In this document: piece by piece, positions 38,663 through 47,651 of the stretch | How positions within the stretch are numbered: the stretch's first letter is position 1 | How the letters are laid out: every line of letters begins with the position of its first letter | Assembly (NCBI GenBank): GCA_951812895.1 | Contig: OX638333.1 | Span: 300,366 to 364,365 of the forward strand | Direction of reading: 5' to 3' | Length of the DNA stretch: 64,000 bases | Source: an uncultured Roseovarius sp. | GTDB taxonomy: Bacteria > Pseudomonadota > Alphaproteobacteria > Rhodobacterales > Rhodobacteraceae | Translations under genes and position numbers: made by a program | The notes under the pieces: generated by a model | What the model saw: only the letters and a program-made list of their open reading frames with translations | Database searches by the model: none | Told to the model about the DNA's origin: nothing

Positions 38663-39301
38663 ATGACCACGGTCATCGTCGATTATGAAAGCGGTAACCT
38701 GCATTCCGCCGAAAAAGCGTTTCAGCGGATGGCTGTTGAAACCGGAACGAGTGCTGTCTTTGTCACCTCTGATCCCGACATTGTGCGCCGCGCCGACCGA
38801 GTGGTGTTGCCGGGCGACGGGGCCTTTCCGGCCTGCCGGAAAGAGTTGTTTGATCATCGGGGATTGTTCGAAGCGATCGAAGAATCCGTGATCACCAATG
38901 GGCAACCTTTTATGGGCATCTGTATCGGGATGCAGATGATGGCCACGCGCGGGCTGGAATATTCAGAGACCCCCGGCTTCGACTGGGTTGGCGGAGAAGT
39001 AGCACCAATTGAACCCTCGGATACGGCGCTCAAAGTGCCTCATATGGGGTGGAACGATCTGGTCCTGACCGGCGCACACCCGCTTTTTGATGGGATCAGC
39101 GGCGGCGATCACGCCTATTTTGTGCATTCCTATCATTTCCGCGTCAATAATCCGGTGCATCTTCTGGCACATGTGGATTACGGCGGACAGATCACCGCGG
39201 TGGTGGGGCGCGACAACATCGTGGGCACTCAGTTCCACCCGGAAAAATCTCAGGCAACGGGTCTGCGGATGATCGCCAATTTCCTGAACTGGCGACCATA
39301 G
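38663..39301 (+). CDS. hisH: Imidazole glycerol phosphate synthase glutamine amidotransferase subunit HisH
   Basis: A 212-residue class I glutamine amidotransferase. The triad is visible: Cys87 in GICIGMQ, His192 and Glu194 in FHPEKS. It supplies ammonia to HisF. It is linked to hisB with a five-base gap. In many Rhodobacterales the next genes are hisA and hisF, but here an AraC regulator gene follows instead, so the his cluster is interrupted at this point or those genes are elsewhere. Confidence 0.97.
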   Translation: MTTVIVDYESGNLHSAEKAFQRMAVETGTSAVFVTSDPDIVRRADRVVLPGDGAFPACRKELFDHRGLFEAIEESVITNGQPFMGICIGMQMMATRGLEYSETPGFDWVGGEVAPIEPSDTALKVPHMGWNDLVLTGAHPLFDGISGGDHAYFVHSYHFRVNNPVHLLAHVDYGGQITAVVGRDNIVGTQFHPEKSQATGLRMIANFLNWRP

Positions 39302-39415
39302 AGCTCTGAACCCGCCCAGCATTTGGCCATTTGCCATCATTGGATATTGTGTCGCATCGCCGCGCGGGGGCATTGCTCGTTCGGTAACAACAGGCCATCA
39401 ATCCGAACATATGCC

Positions 39416-40171
39416 CTACCCCACAGCCATAAACTGCCTCGGCGTTTTTCCCATCACCACGCGGAACGCATGGATAAACGCGCTTGGCGTTTCAAACCCC
39501 ACATCATAGGCGGTCGCAGTGACCGATTGCCCGTTTGCCAGATACTCAAGCGCCACCATCACCCGGGTCAGGCGCCGCAGCTCCCGGAACGTCATGCCTG
39601 TCTCGGTGCGCACATGCCGGATCAGACCCCGTTCTGAATACCCCAAGCGGCGCGCCCATTGGGTCAGGGTCGCCTGATCATCCGGATGTGTCTGAAAACA
39701 CCGAGCCATCCGGGCGATACGCGGGTCATCGGGGATCGGCAGGCTAAGCGGTTCGATCATTCCCTGACTGATCTCGGACAGCAACACATCGACCAGTAGC
39801 AGGGTGATTTCGGATTGCTCCCCCTCAGCCAGCCGAACCAGAACCTCTCGCATCAGGCGGGAAACCGAAACCACGCATACCTGCGCGTGGGCCGTTGGAC
39901 AGGCCGGGCTTAGATAGGCCGTGCGCATTTCAACCGACCCAATGCACTGGATCGCATGCTGTACCTGCGCAGGCACCCACAATGCACGACCGGGGGGCAC
40001 AAACCACATCCTGTCGTGGACGGTTACGCGCATGGTACCCGAAATCGCATGCACGATTTGATGCGCTGTATGGGAATGGGCGTCGATCTGTGTCCCGGCA
40101 CCATAGCTGGACGCCAGCCCCACCACATTGGGCACATCCCGTTTTGGCATTTTTGGCGTATTAATTGTCAT
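39416..40171 (-). CDS. AraC family regulator (NimR-like) with cupin N-terminus
   Basis: A 251-residue regulator. The N-terminal cupin-like domain includes GTQIDAHSHTAHQIVHAISGTMRV and the C-terminal AraC DNA-binding domain includes two helix-turn-helix units (LTQWARRLGYSERGLIRHV and SVTATAYDVGFETPSAFIHAFRVVMGKTPRQF). This matches YeaM/NimR-type regulators, whose E. coli member controls an adjacent MFS exporter. It is divergent from the MFS gene with 67 bases between starts. The ATG at 40171 is one of several closely spaced starts (also 40150). Confidence 0.88.
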   Translation of the reverse strand: MTINTPKMPKRDVPNVVGLASSYGAGTQIDAHSHTAHQIVHAISGTMRVTVHDRMWFVPPGRALWVPAQVQHAIQCIGSVEMRTAYLSPACPTAHAQVCVVSVSRLMREVLVRLAEGEQSEITLLLVDVLLSEISQGMIEPLSLPIPDDPRIARMARCFQTHPDDQATLTQWARRLGYSERGLIRHVRTETGMTFRELRRLTRVMVALEYLANGQSVTATAYDVGFETPSAFIHAFRVVMGKTPRQFMAVG

Positions 40172-40238
40172 TATATCGACAGACTGTATTCCATATCCCT
40201 GCGATAGATCAAGGGACCGCGCAAAAGGCGAATAACAG

Positions 40239-41441
40239 ATGTCCCGTAACGAAATGCTCCAATTCATTAATGTCGCCCATTTCTTCGATCATTTCTTTCT
40301 GCTGATCTTTCCAACCGCGGCACTAGCCATTGCGCCCGCTTGGGCGATGAGCTTTGCCGATGTTCTGCTGTTCGGAACGCCGCTCTATTTCATGTTCGCA
40401 CTCGGGACGATTCCGGCCGGCTGGCTGGGTGACAGGATGGACAGGATGATGCTGATCGCTGTGTTCTATTTGGGCTGCGGCGCTTCGGCTCTCTGGATTT
40501 CACTGGCTACCGGCCCGGTTGCGATGACATTCGGGCTTGCTTCCCTTGGCCTCTTCGCGGCGATTTACCACCCTGTGGGTCTGGCTCATGTTACGCAGAT
40601 CGGGCTGCGTTCCGGTCGTGCACTGGCCATTAACGGTGTCTTTGGCAATATGGGTCTGGCCGGAGCCGCGGTAACAACCGGAATTCTGGCACAGATCTTT
40701 GGATGGCAAAGCGCATTTGCCCTGCCCGGCGCTCTGTCGGTTGCAATCGGCTTCCTGCTTCTGGTCCGCAACCGAACCCGACGCAGTCAGAACACAGCAG
40801 ATGCCTCCTGCGCTTTGGCAAATAATACGCCCCATGACAGGCGCACGCAGTGGGCCGTGTTCGCCGTGATCTGCATCGCAGCTCTTTTAGGGGGATTGGT
40901 GTTCAATCTGGTTACGATCTCACTGCCCAAGTTTCTCGAAGAACGGCTGATCTCCGGACAGGCCGATCTGGCATGGGTCGGCGCATCGGCGGGTGTCATC
41001 TTCGCCATCGCGGCCTTCGCCCAGCTCCCGGTTGGGGGATTGCTTGACCGGATCGGCGCCCGGCCGGTTATGTTGTGTTTGCTCTCCGCTGAAACTGTTT
41101 TGTTGCTGTCCGTGTCACAGGCGGACGGCTGGGCGGCATTTGCTCTGGTCCTGATGCTGGTCATTGTGATTTTTGCGGGCATTCCGGTTACGACCTGGCT
41201 GGTGGGTCACTACCTGGACCTGAACATCCGATCACGTGCAGTATCGGTCGAATATGTGCTGTCACTGGGGGTCGGATCGGCAGCGGTACCTCTGATTGCG
41301 ATTTTGCAGCACGCAGCATACGGCTTCGAGATCCAGTTCATAGGTCTGGCGATGTGCTCCGCTGCGATCTGTATCACCGCGTACTTCTTGCCAAAGACGG
41401 GGCGGTCTTTGGAGTTCGCTTCGAGCAAGCGCCCATCCTAA
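40239..41441 (+). CDS. MFS transporter
   Basis: A 400-residue major facilitator superfamily protein with about 12 membrane helices. The conserved loop after helix 2 reads GWLGDRMDRMMLI, and a repeat of it in the second half reads GLLDRIGARPVM. The N-terminus (NVAHFFDHFFLLIFPTAALAIAP) is reminiscent of fosmidomycin-resistance/NimT-like exporters. It is divergent from a NimR-like AraC gene, which supports regulated export of a small molecule, but the substrate is unknown. A terminator follows at 41527. Confidence 0.88.
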   Translation: MSRNEMLQFINVAHFFDHFFLLIFPTAALAIAPAWAMSFADVLLFGTPLYFMFALGTIPAGWLGDRMDRMMLIAVFYLGCGASALWISLATGPVAMTFGLASLGLFAAIYHPVGLAHVTQIGLRSGRALAINGVFGNMGLAGAAVTTGILAQIFGWQSAFALPGALSVAIGFLLLVRNRTRRSQNTADASCALANNTPHDRRTQWAVFAVICIAALLGGLVFNLVTISLPKFLEERLISGQADLAWVGASAGVIFAIAAFAQLPVGGLLDRIGARPVMLCLLSAETVLLLSVSQADGWAAFALVLMLVIVIFAGIPVTTWLVGHYLDLNIRSRAVSVEYVLSLGVGSAAVPLIAILQHAAYGFEIQFIGLAMCSAAICITAYFLPKTGRSLEFASSKRPS

Positions 41442-41526
41442 AGTTTACTTCGACTGGATCAGTGCCAACCTCGTTAACCAAATTACCAGCGGAAAATTGT
41501 GTATCGCCCGGTGTACGGGGGGTGCA

Positions 41527-41557
41527 CAGGGGGTGTACGGATATCACCCCCTGTTTT
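41527..41557 (+). terminator. Rho-independent terminator after the MFS gene
   Basis: CAGGGGGTG (41527-41535) pairs perfectly with CACCCCCTG (41545-41553) over 9 bp and is followed by TTTT. It lies 85 bases after the MFS stop codon. Confidence 0.85.
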
Positions 41558-41626
41558 AGGCCTCAATCGCAACCCGACTCAATTCTTAACACTCCGTTCG
41601 CAGGGGTGGGAATCTGATAGGGCATC

Positions 41627-42112
41627 TCACAATCTGGAAGAGATGATCCCAGTGTTAAAGCCGCCCATCCGCAACTCTCCGAACAGTCGCTGATACTCAA
41701 TTTTCGGACAGCGGTTCATCACCACATCAACTTCACGCGCCCGGGCAATAGCAGCGGCATCTTCATGCCAGACACCGATCTGCATCCATATGGTTTTGAG
41801 GTCCGGAAACAGCTCCAGCGCCTCTTCGACAATTGGCGGTACATGCTCTGACCGGCGGAATATATCGACCATATCAACGCTGTCCTCTATGTCCCGCAAA
41901 CTGCCAACAACCGTTGCACCAAAGGCAGTTTTGCCCGCGTGTCCGGGATTGACCGGCACCACATCAAACCCCTTCAGCGCCAGGTAACGCGCCACGTAAA
42001 AACTTGGCCGCACCGGGTTCATTGACACACCAACCACGGCAATCCGCCTGGCCCGGGTCAAAAGCTTGCGCAGATATTTGTCAGGATATCGTTCGTTCAT
42101 ACGCGCTGTCAT
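41627..42112 (-). CDS. CoA-binding domain protein (YccU-like)
   Basis: A 161-residue protein with the CoA-binding Rossmann-like fold. Visible marks are RRIAVVGVSMNPVRPSFYVARYLALKGFDVVPVNPG, and later KTIWMQIGVWHEDAAAIARAREVDVVMNRCPKIEY. The family is related to the CoA-binding part of succinyl-CoA ligases, but stands alone and its role is unclear. It starts at 42112 or 42100 with no strong ribosome-binding site for either; a palindrome TGACATGTCA overlaps the first start. Confidence 0.88.
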   Translation of the reverse strand: MTARMNERYPDKYLRKLLTRARRIAVVGVSMNPVRPSFYVARYLALKGFDVVPVNPGHAGKTAFGATVVGSLRDIEDSVDMVDIFRRSEHVPPIVEEALELFPDLKTIWMQIGVWHEDAAAIARAREVDVVMNRCPKIEYQRLFGELRMGGFNTGIISSRL

Positions 42113-42130
42113 GACATGTCACGCGCAAAG

Positions 42131-42163
42131 AAAAAAGCGCCCGGAGAAAAATTTTCCGGGCGC
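42131..42163 (-). terminator. Rho-independent terminator downstream of rlmB
   Basis: On the minus strand GCGCCCGG pairs with CCGGGCGC (42137-42144 with 42156-42163), the A-T pairs extend the stem inward, and a T6 run (42131-42136) follows. It lies between rlmB and the CoA-binding gene and would end transcripts coming from the right. Confidence 0.85.
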
Positions 42164-42337
42164 CAGTCGCGGAACGAGGGACAGTGAAGCGAAACACCGA
42201 AGTTCCGTATCGGTGCTTCCTGAACACTAGATAGGTTCGGTTTTCAGAATAAAAAGGGAATGTAATAAAGCTGTGAACGCACTGTAAAAATTTCAAACTT
42301 TAGCAGCGTATCCAACAGGCTTGAAAATCACTTAAAA

Positions 42338-43120
42338 TCAGCATCTTGCTGCATATAATGCGATCGCCGCTGCGTTGGAAACATTAAGCGATCCAAAGGC
42401 GCCGGCGAATTCAATTTTTACCAGATGATCCACACTCGCCCGGGTTTTTTCACGCAATCCCGGACCTTCTGCCCCCAGCACCAGAGCCACAGGGCGATCG
42501 CGCATCCCGTCAAGCGCCTGTTCAATCGTTATCTCCGCCTCACCAGCAAGCCCCAGAACCAAGTACCCCATATTCTGCAGCTCCTGAATCGCATCCGACA
42601 GATTGCGCACCCGCAGATATGGCTGCCGCTCTAACGCGCCGCTTGCGGTTTTGGCCAAGGCGCCGGTTTCCGGCGCAGAATAATGCCGAGGCGCAACAAC
42701 GGCAGAGGCCCCGAACACTTCGGCAGACCGCAAAATTGCGCCAACGTTATGCGGGTCTGTCACGCGATCCAGCATGACCACACGGGGCGGGTTGACCCCA
42801 TCGCCCAGGCAACAATCAGCCAGAGCACCCCAATCGAGTGACCGTACTTCTAGTGCTGCCCCCTGATGCACTGACTGCGGGTCAATTGGCGCCGGAAACT
42901 TGCGTGGATCGGCCATTTCCGGCTCGATCCCTGATTGCGAAATCGCATCGGCCAGCCGGTCAGAGGCGTTCTTTGTCACAATCAGGCGCAGCTTCTCTCG
43001 GGCTGGGTTCAACAACGCGTCGCGAACCGCGTGCAGGCCAAACAGCCAAACGGTTTCCGCCGCGGCAGTCCGTTTGGCTTGTTCCTTTTCCACAACCCAC
43101 TTGGGTTTTTTCGCGGCCAT
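42338..43120 (-). CDS. rlmB: 23S rRNA (guanosine-2'-O-)-methyltransferase RlmB / SpoU-type
   Basis: A 260-residue SPOUT-family RNA methyltransferase, which methylates the 2'-O of a guanosine in 23S rRNA. The family segments are visible: WLFGLHAVRDALLNP at the N-terminus, LDRVTDPHNVGAILRSAEVFGASAVV, LVLGAEGPGLREKT, and the knot C-terminus GSLNVSNAAAIALY. The start at 43120 (MAAKKPKWVVEKE) is preferred over the far upstream start at 43414, which would cross the tRNA-Tyr gene on the other strand. Confidence 0.93.
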   Translation of the reverse strand: MAAKKPKWVVEKEQAKRTAAAETVWLFGLHAVRDALLNPAREKLRLIVTKNASDRLADAISQSGIEPEMADPRKFPAPIDPQSVHQGAALEVRSLDWGALADCCLGDGVNPPRVVMLDRVTDPHNVGAILRSAEVFGASAVVAPRHYSAPETGALAKTASGALERQPYLRVRNLSDAIQELQNMGYLVLGLAGEAEITIEQALDGMRDRPVALVLGAEGPGLREKTRASVDHLVKIEFAGAFGSLNVSNAAAIALYAARC

Positions 43121-43247
43121 TGCACGCCTCCTGTTCTGCTGCGCGACAATGCGCGGGCGTCCTGCCTGCTGCAAGTGATTTTCACCTTGACGGGCACATG
43201 GCACGCTTCTAAATACGCCTTCACGTCCGGATGCAAGTCTGGTCAGT

Positions 43248-43331
43248 GGGCGACAGGCCGCAAGGTGTGGCAGGGGACTGTAACTCCCTCGCGGAGACGC
43301 ACGCCTGGTTCGATTCCAGGGTCGCCCACCA
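43248..43331 (+). tRNA. tRNA-Tyr (anticodon GTA)
   Basis: The acceptor stem GGGCGAC (43248-43254) pairs with GTCGCCC (43321-43327), with discriminator A and encoded CCA. The anticodon loop CTGTAAC places GTA at 43280-43282. The T-arm is CCTGG-TTCGATT-CCAGG. A long variable arm between 43290 and 43303 makes it a class II tRNA, as for Tyr. Confidence 0.93.
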
Positions 43332-43549
43332 TTTTCCCGCCGCAGCACTTCTCTGATCTTTGTGTCCCGACCGGGCTCAAACCTGTGTGTCCGGGAGTGT
43401 GGCGCCTCCCTCACCGAATAGGCCCATTATTTGACAGAAAATGTCTGAAGACCAATACTAAGGTCATCGCTCCACAGTTTGCCCAAATTACTTACGCAGA
43501 AATTGCCTTGAAAACGTACGATCAAGTATCACTAATCAAAGGATTCTTT

Positions 43550-44077
43550 ATGCCTGGCACATCAATGAAACGCTACCTCCACCCGGTTCTTTGCGCGCTG
43601 TTTACGCTTGGGTTAGCTTCTGCAGCAATGGCTCAATCTTCTCTGGCCTATGTAAATGCCGATAGATTGATTGATGAAGCCCCACAATCGCAAGCGGCCA
43701 TCGCCCGGATAGAAAGCTCGTTCGCGCAACGCAGTCAGGACATCAAGCGAGATACAGAATGGTTTCGCCAGCAAATGAATGTATTAAATGTCAACGCCAA
43801 TACAATGTCGTCATATGATTATGAAGAAAAAGCGCATGAGTTAGAAGCCTTTCAAAGACAACTTGCAGTAACAGAAAGCTATTTCAAATCAGATTACGCC
43901 GAGGCGCGACGCAGGGAATTGGCAGATATCGAAGCGACCATCAGCCGATTGATTGTCGATTATGCCAAGCGAAACAATATCGACCTTGTCGTTCAATCCG
44001 CTGTCTATGCAAGCGGCCGCGTCAATATAACCAATTCAATTCTATCGGAATTGGTTAAGCTGCATAACGGCCAATAG
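43550..44077 (+). CDS. OmpH/Skp family periplasmic chaperone-like protein
   Basis: A 175-residue protein with a signal peptide (RYLHPVLCALFTLGLASAAMAQ), then the OmpH/Skp pattern: the beta-strand segment SLAYVNADRLIDEAPQSQAA, a long charged coiled coil, and a C-terminal segment KRNNIDLVVQSAVYASGRVNITNSIL. Members bind unfolded outer-membrane proteins in the periplasm. The ATG at 43550 follows AAAGGA. The longer frame starting at 42935 runs over tRNA-Tyr and is not real. The typical bamA/lpx neighbours are absent, so this may be a paralogue away from the main locus. Confidence 0.85.
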   Translation: MPGTSMKRYLHPVLCALFTLGLASAAMAQSSLAYVNADRLIDEAPQSQAAIARIESSFAQRSQDIKRDTEWFRQQMNVLNVNANTMSSYDYEEKAHELEAFQRQLAVTESYFKSDYAEARRRELADIEATISRLIVDYAKRNNIDLVVQSAVYASGRVNITNSILSELVKLHNGQ

Positions 44078-44561
44078 GCAGGTGCAAGGATACGGCTGAT
44101 GGATCCATCGCGCAAACCTTCCCGCTCCTTGATCAGCTGAATGGAGTTTGCTTTTCCGCTGTGGAGTTCGTGAGCCCAACGTGTCTGACATCAGCGCCTA
44201 CCGGACAAATTTAGGGAATTGAGTAACGGAGCATTTCTGGTTCATCGAAGCCAATATGGAGCGAAGATGAGACAGAAATCGAACCAGAGCCTCCGTTACG
44301 ATACAGCCTCAGCTCTCCGAAAAAATCTGACGACGGACATTTGTGTTCGGCCTGTTCGCGCGAAACTCAAACCCGCTGGCCTTCCCTTTCAGCGATGCAA
44401 GCATTGCCTGCCGGGCAGTGGATGGTTTCCGCGGACCAAGCCCCCATTCTCGCAGACGGACAGTTGTCGTCCTGGACAAAGCCCGGGGCATCTTGATGTT
44501 GCGGCTGACATGTCCGCCATCACTTCATGGTCTTGCTATCTCCTTATTCTTCTCGTTCGTT
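44078..44561. other. Gene-poor stretch beside the IS relic, with an inverted repeat
   Basis: No reliable gene is seen. An imperfect inverted repeat (44223-44243 with 44281-44299) sits here. The short open frame at 44309-44491 on the minus strand has no recognisable domain, although its Arg-rich residues could be a decayed mobile-element piece. Confidence 0.4.
44223..44299. repeat. Imperfect inverted repeat near IS110 relic
   Basis: GTAACGGAGCATTTCTGGTTC (44223-44243) is repeated in inverted orientation at 44281-44299 (GAACCAG...CTCCGTTAC), matching at GTAACGGAG and CTGGTTC with two bases missing between them. The arms are separated by 37 bases. Its identity as insertion-sequence ends is unproven. 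Confidence 0.5.
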
Positions 44562-45600
44562 TCAGACTATTCGTGCCTGAAATGGCGCATTGCGCGAAAG
44601 CACAGTCCAGATGATCATCGCAGTCTTGTTTGCCATCGCAATGGCGGCAAGATTGGCAGGCTTTCGCTGCAATATGTCGGCGAACCAGGGATCAAATCGC
44701 GCAGAATTTTCTCTGATCTGTTTCATGCGGGATGTCATGCCAACGACCATGAGCCGTCGAATGTATCGGTCGCCCATCTTTGATATGCGTCCCAAGCGCT
44801 CTTTTCCGCCTGTCTATTTATTGATAGGCGTTAGTCACAGCCAGGCCGACAAATCTCTACCACTTCGGAACTGTTCTCCACTTCCGATGTTCGCCACGAT
44901 TGCAGATGCAGTGATCGGCCCAATGCCCGGTATCTTCTCAAGTAAAGCTATAGGCGGCTCGGATTTTGCTGCTCCAGCCATCTGGCGACCGTACCAGTTG
45001 ACCGGTGCATGAAGGGTCTAAAGTTGATCACTCGGGTCAACAACCACATGACACGCGGCTTGCAGCAGGCCAGGTATGCAGCAGGCCAGGTAAATGTCCC
45101 TCATGCGCGCGCTTTGTGAACGGGACTGCATGCCCTAGACCCTGAGCGAAGATAATCCCAAACTCGGCCAGCAAACCACGCAGCATGTTAATCGTTTTGG
45201 TCCTTTGCCGAACAATCAAATCCCGCGCGCGATGAATCGATAGAATAGCTTGTTGCTCAGGGGACTTGACCTCAACGAAGCGCATTGTTGGGCGGGTGAC
45301 AGCTTCGCAAATCGCCTCTGCATCTGCCGCATCGGACTTTCCGCGCTTGACCTACGGCTTCACATAAACCGGCGCGAGCAGCTTCACGACGTGGCCAAGC
45401 TTACTCAGTTCACGCGCCCAATAATGGCTGGACCCAGACGCCTCCAGGCCAATCAGGCAAGGCTCAAGTTTCTGGAAAAAGGTAACCATCTGAACGCGCC
45501 GCAAAGAGCGGTTAAATACAACCGTCCCATCTGCTGTGATCCCGTGAACCTGAAAGACGTTCTTGGCCAAATCCAGGCCGATTGTGGCAACTTGCGTTGG
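44562..45600 (-). pseudogene. IS110 family transposase, decayed
   Basis: The translated pieces on the minus strand reconstruct an IS110-type transposase of about 340 residues: TIGLDLAKNVFQVHG at the N-terminus (near 45590), then PVYVKP, a TAG stop codon at 45352-45354 where a Tyr is expected, then VKRGKSDAADAEAICEAVTRPTMRFVEVK and a run up to about 45060, a frame break, PPIALLEKIPGIGPITASAIVANIG, and GGKERLGRISKMGDRYIRRLMVVG with AAIAMANKTA near the C-terminus. The in-frame stop plus at least one frameshift show that it is dead. The IS boundaries could not be defined. Confidence 0.85.
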
Positions 45601-45823
45601 GCGGCTCCTCTCATATGCAGTTCATGACAACCGCACTATGGCGCATTGCGACGCCGGGTGATGCAAGAGCCATCCACCCAATGCCGCATAGCGGCCATTG
45701 CGTGACGAGGCTTAGGCCTAATCTAACTCAAGGTGCCCCACTCTTGGCGAATTCCCCTTATTTTATTGACTAGTTCGAACTGTCAAAAAGTTCCTCCGGG
45801 CCTACCACATAACGGCAAATTGT

Positions 45824-46228
45824 TCAGCCGGGCACGGTTCCATAATCTGCATCACTGACAGGTTCGAGCCAGTTCGCCACCTTGCCGTCCAGCGCTTCCT
45901 GAATGGCGAGATGTGTCATCATGTTGGAAGCCGTGGCCCCGTGCCAGTGTTCCTGCTCGGGCGGGATCCAGACCGTATCGCCCTCGCGGATGATTTGAGG
46001 GCTTTCACCCCGCATGCAGACGAGACCGACGCCTGCGGTTACATGCAGGGTCTGGCCCAGAGGGTGGGTGTGCCAGGCAGTGCGCGCGCCGGGCTCAAAT
46101 GTGACGTTTAAGGCCCTTACCCGGGCGGGTTCGGGTGCCTCAACAATCGGGTTTTGCCAGACACGGCCCGTAAACCAATCGGAACTTGCCAGCCGCGATG
46201 GCCGGGATCCTGCGGGAAAAATATCCAT
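45824..46228 (-). CDS. Cupin domain protein ((R)-mandelonitrile lyase-like)
   Basis: A 134-residue single-domain cupin. The metal-binding motifs are visible: GARTAWHTHPLGQTLHVTAG (first motif, H-x-H, Q, H) and IPPEQEHWHGA (second motif). This arrangement resembles small cupins of the tetrameric carboxymuconolactone-like and mandelonitrile lyase-like group. Function is not determined. The gene stands alone between the IS relic and the sensor kinase gene. Confidence 0.85.
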   Translation of the reverse strand: MDIFPAGSRPSRLASSDWFTGRVWQNPIVEAPEPARVRALNVTFEPGARTAWHTHPLGQTLHVTAGVGLVCMRGESPQIIREGDTVWIPPEQEHWHGATASNMMTHLAIQEALDGKVANWLEPVSDADYGTVPG

Positions 46229-46295
46229 GTGAGCACCTCTTTGTTTAGAATATCCAAATCACAATCAGTTACCCAAGGCGGGCCTCAGGTTCAGG

Positions 46296-47600
46296 TCAAC
46301 GGCCGATCACGATATCGGCGCGCAGACCGCCCATTGACTGGCTTTCCCCTAAGCGGAGTGTGCCCCCATGCACACGTGCAATGTCTGCGGCAATAGCAAG
46401 GCCAAGACCCACGCCTGTTCCTTTGTTCTGATTGCGCGCCGGTTCCAGCCGGGCGAATGGCTTCATCGCCTCTTCTCTCCGGTCCTCCGGAATGCCCGGC
46501 CCGTCATCTTCCACCCGAATTCGCAGCGCCTTTTCGGTTAGCAGTACTGACAGCTCTGCCCGGGTGCCATAGCGCACAGCATTGTTGATCAGGTTTTCGA
46601 CAGCGCGGCGGATGCCGCCGACACGTAAAGCAACCTCTCCGCTTCCTTCTGTCATGACCAATTTCACATCGGATTGCGCGCGCGTCGCATCCTCAACGAT
46701 CTGCCGGACCAGCGCGACCGGGTCCACAGGTTCGGCGCTGCCTTCGCGGGCGCCCCGGGCAAAATCAAGGAATTCGTTGATCAACCGCTCCATGTCCTCG
46801 ACATCCTGCGCCATTGCGGCGCTGTCTTCGTCATCCAGCATCGACAGGCCAAGTTTCAGACGGGTCAAAGGCGTGCGTAAATCATGGCTGACCCCGGACA
46901 GCATCAGTGTGCGTTGTTCGATCTGCCGCTCAATCCGGGCGCGCATGTCAAGAAAGGCGTTGCCTGCAGCGCGCACCTCTACCGCCCCCTGAGGGCGGTA
47001 TTCCACATGCCGCCCCCGGCCGAACGCCTCGGCAGCACGGGCCAGCCGGGTGATTGGGCGCAGCTGATTGCGCAGATAAAAATAGGCGATCAGCGTCATC
47101 AGAACCGCAACGACAGCCATATTCACAAACAACTGATGCGGATTAGAGGCCGATACGCGTTTGCGATCAAAGTTCAGCTCTATCGGCCCGGATCCAGTGT
47201 CAAAAAACAGCCGCACCACGTGATCATCCGGCAGCTCGACCGCCAGCAATCCGGGCAACAACCTCTTGAATTCGCGGATCATGACTATGCCGGTAAAGTC
47301 ATACCATCGGCGCAGGTTTTTTCTGGGCAACTGGTCGAAATCAACGCTTTGTGCGGAAATCTGCAATGTTGCAGACATGCGTGATGCGCTTACCTCTTCA
47401 GCGGTCATCCCACTGTCCAGAATAACGCGCACTTCGCGGCTGACCGAATTGGTCATCTGTTTAGTGACCCCTTCAAAATGCCGCTGGATAAACACCACGG
47501 TTACCACCAACATGACTGTCACAACCGGCAAAAGCAGGATCAGGATTGCGCGGCCATAAAGGCTTCCCGGCATATAAGGTTTGAGCCAACGGAAGGTCAT
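46296..47600 (-). CDS. Sensor histidine kinase (EnvZ-like), orphan
   Basis: A 434-residue membrane histidine kinase. It has two membrane helices (ILILLLPVVTVMLVVTVVFI and LFVNMAVVAVLMTLIAYFYL) around a periplasmic domain of about 120 residues, then a HAMP region and the H-box SGVSHDLRTPLTR with His239. The N box (AVENLINNAVRYG), the G1 box (DDGPGIP) and the G2 box (GTGVGLGLAIA) follow. The kinase catalytic machinery looks complete. No response-regulator gene adjoins it in the window, so the partner is elsewhere. Confidence 0.92.
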   Translation of the reverse strand: MTFRWLKPYMPGSLYGRAILILLLPVVTVMLVVTVVFIQRHFEGVTKQMTNSVSREVRVILDSGMTAEEVSASRMSATLQISAQSVDFDQLPRKNLRRWYDFTGIVMIREFKRLLPGLLAVELPDDHVVRLFFDTGSGPIELNFDRKRVSASNPHQLFVNMAVVAVLMTLIAYFYLRNQLRPITRLARAAEAFGRGRHVEYRPQGAVEVRAAGNAFLDMRARIERQIEQRTLMLSGVSHDLRTPLTRLKLGLSMLDDEDSAAMAQDVEDMERLINEFLDFARGAREGSAEPVDPVALVRQIVEDATRAQSDVKLVMTEGSGEVALRVGGIRRAVENLINNAVRYGTRAELSVLLTEKALRIRVEDDGPGIPEDRREEAMKPFARLEPARNQNKGTGVGLGLAIAADIARVHGGTLRLGESQSMGGLRADIVIGR

Positions 47601-47651
47601 GCGCTAAACCTAGCTTCGGCAGGGGCCGAGTGAAAGAGGCAAGCGTATCAG

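Noticed and set aside
42935-43549. Upstream extension of the OmpH-like frame to 42935
   Set aside because: It reads across rlmB antisense and the tRNA-Tyr gene; the signal peptide starts at 43550.
44309-44491. Minus-strand Arg-rich short frame
   Set aside because: No identifiable family; possibly a relic but not enough to call.
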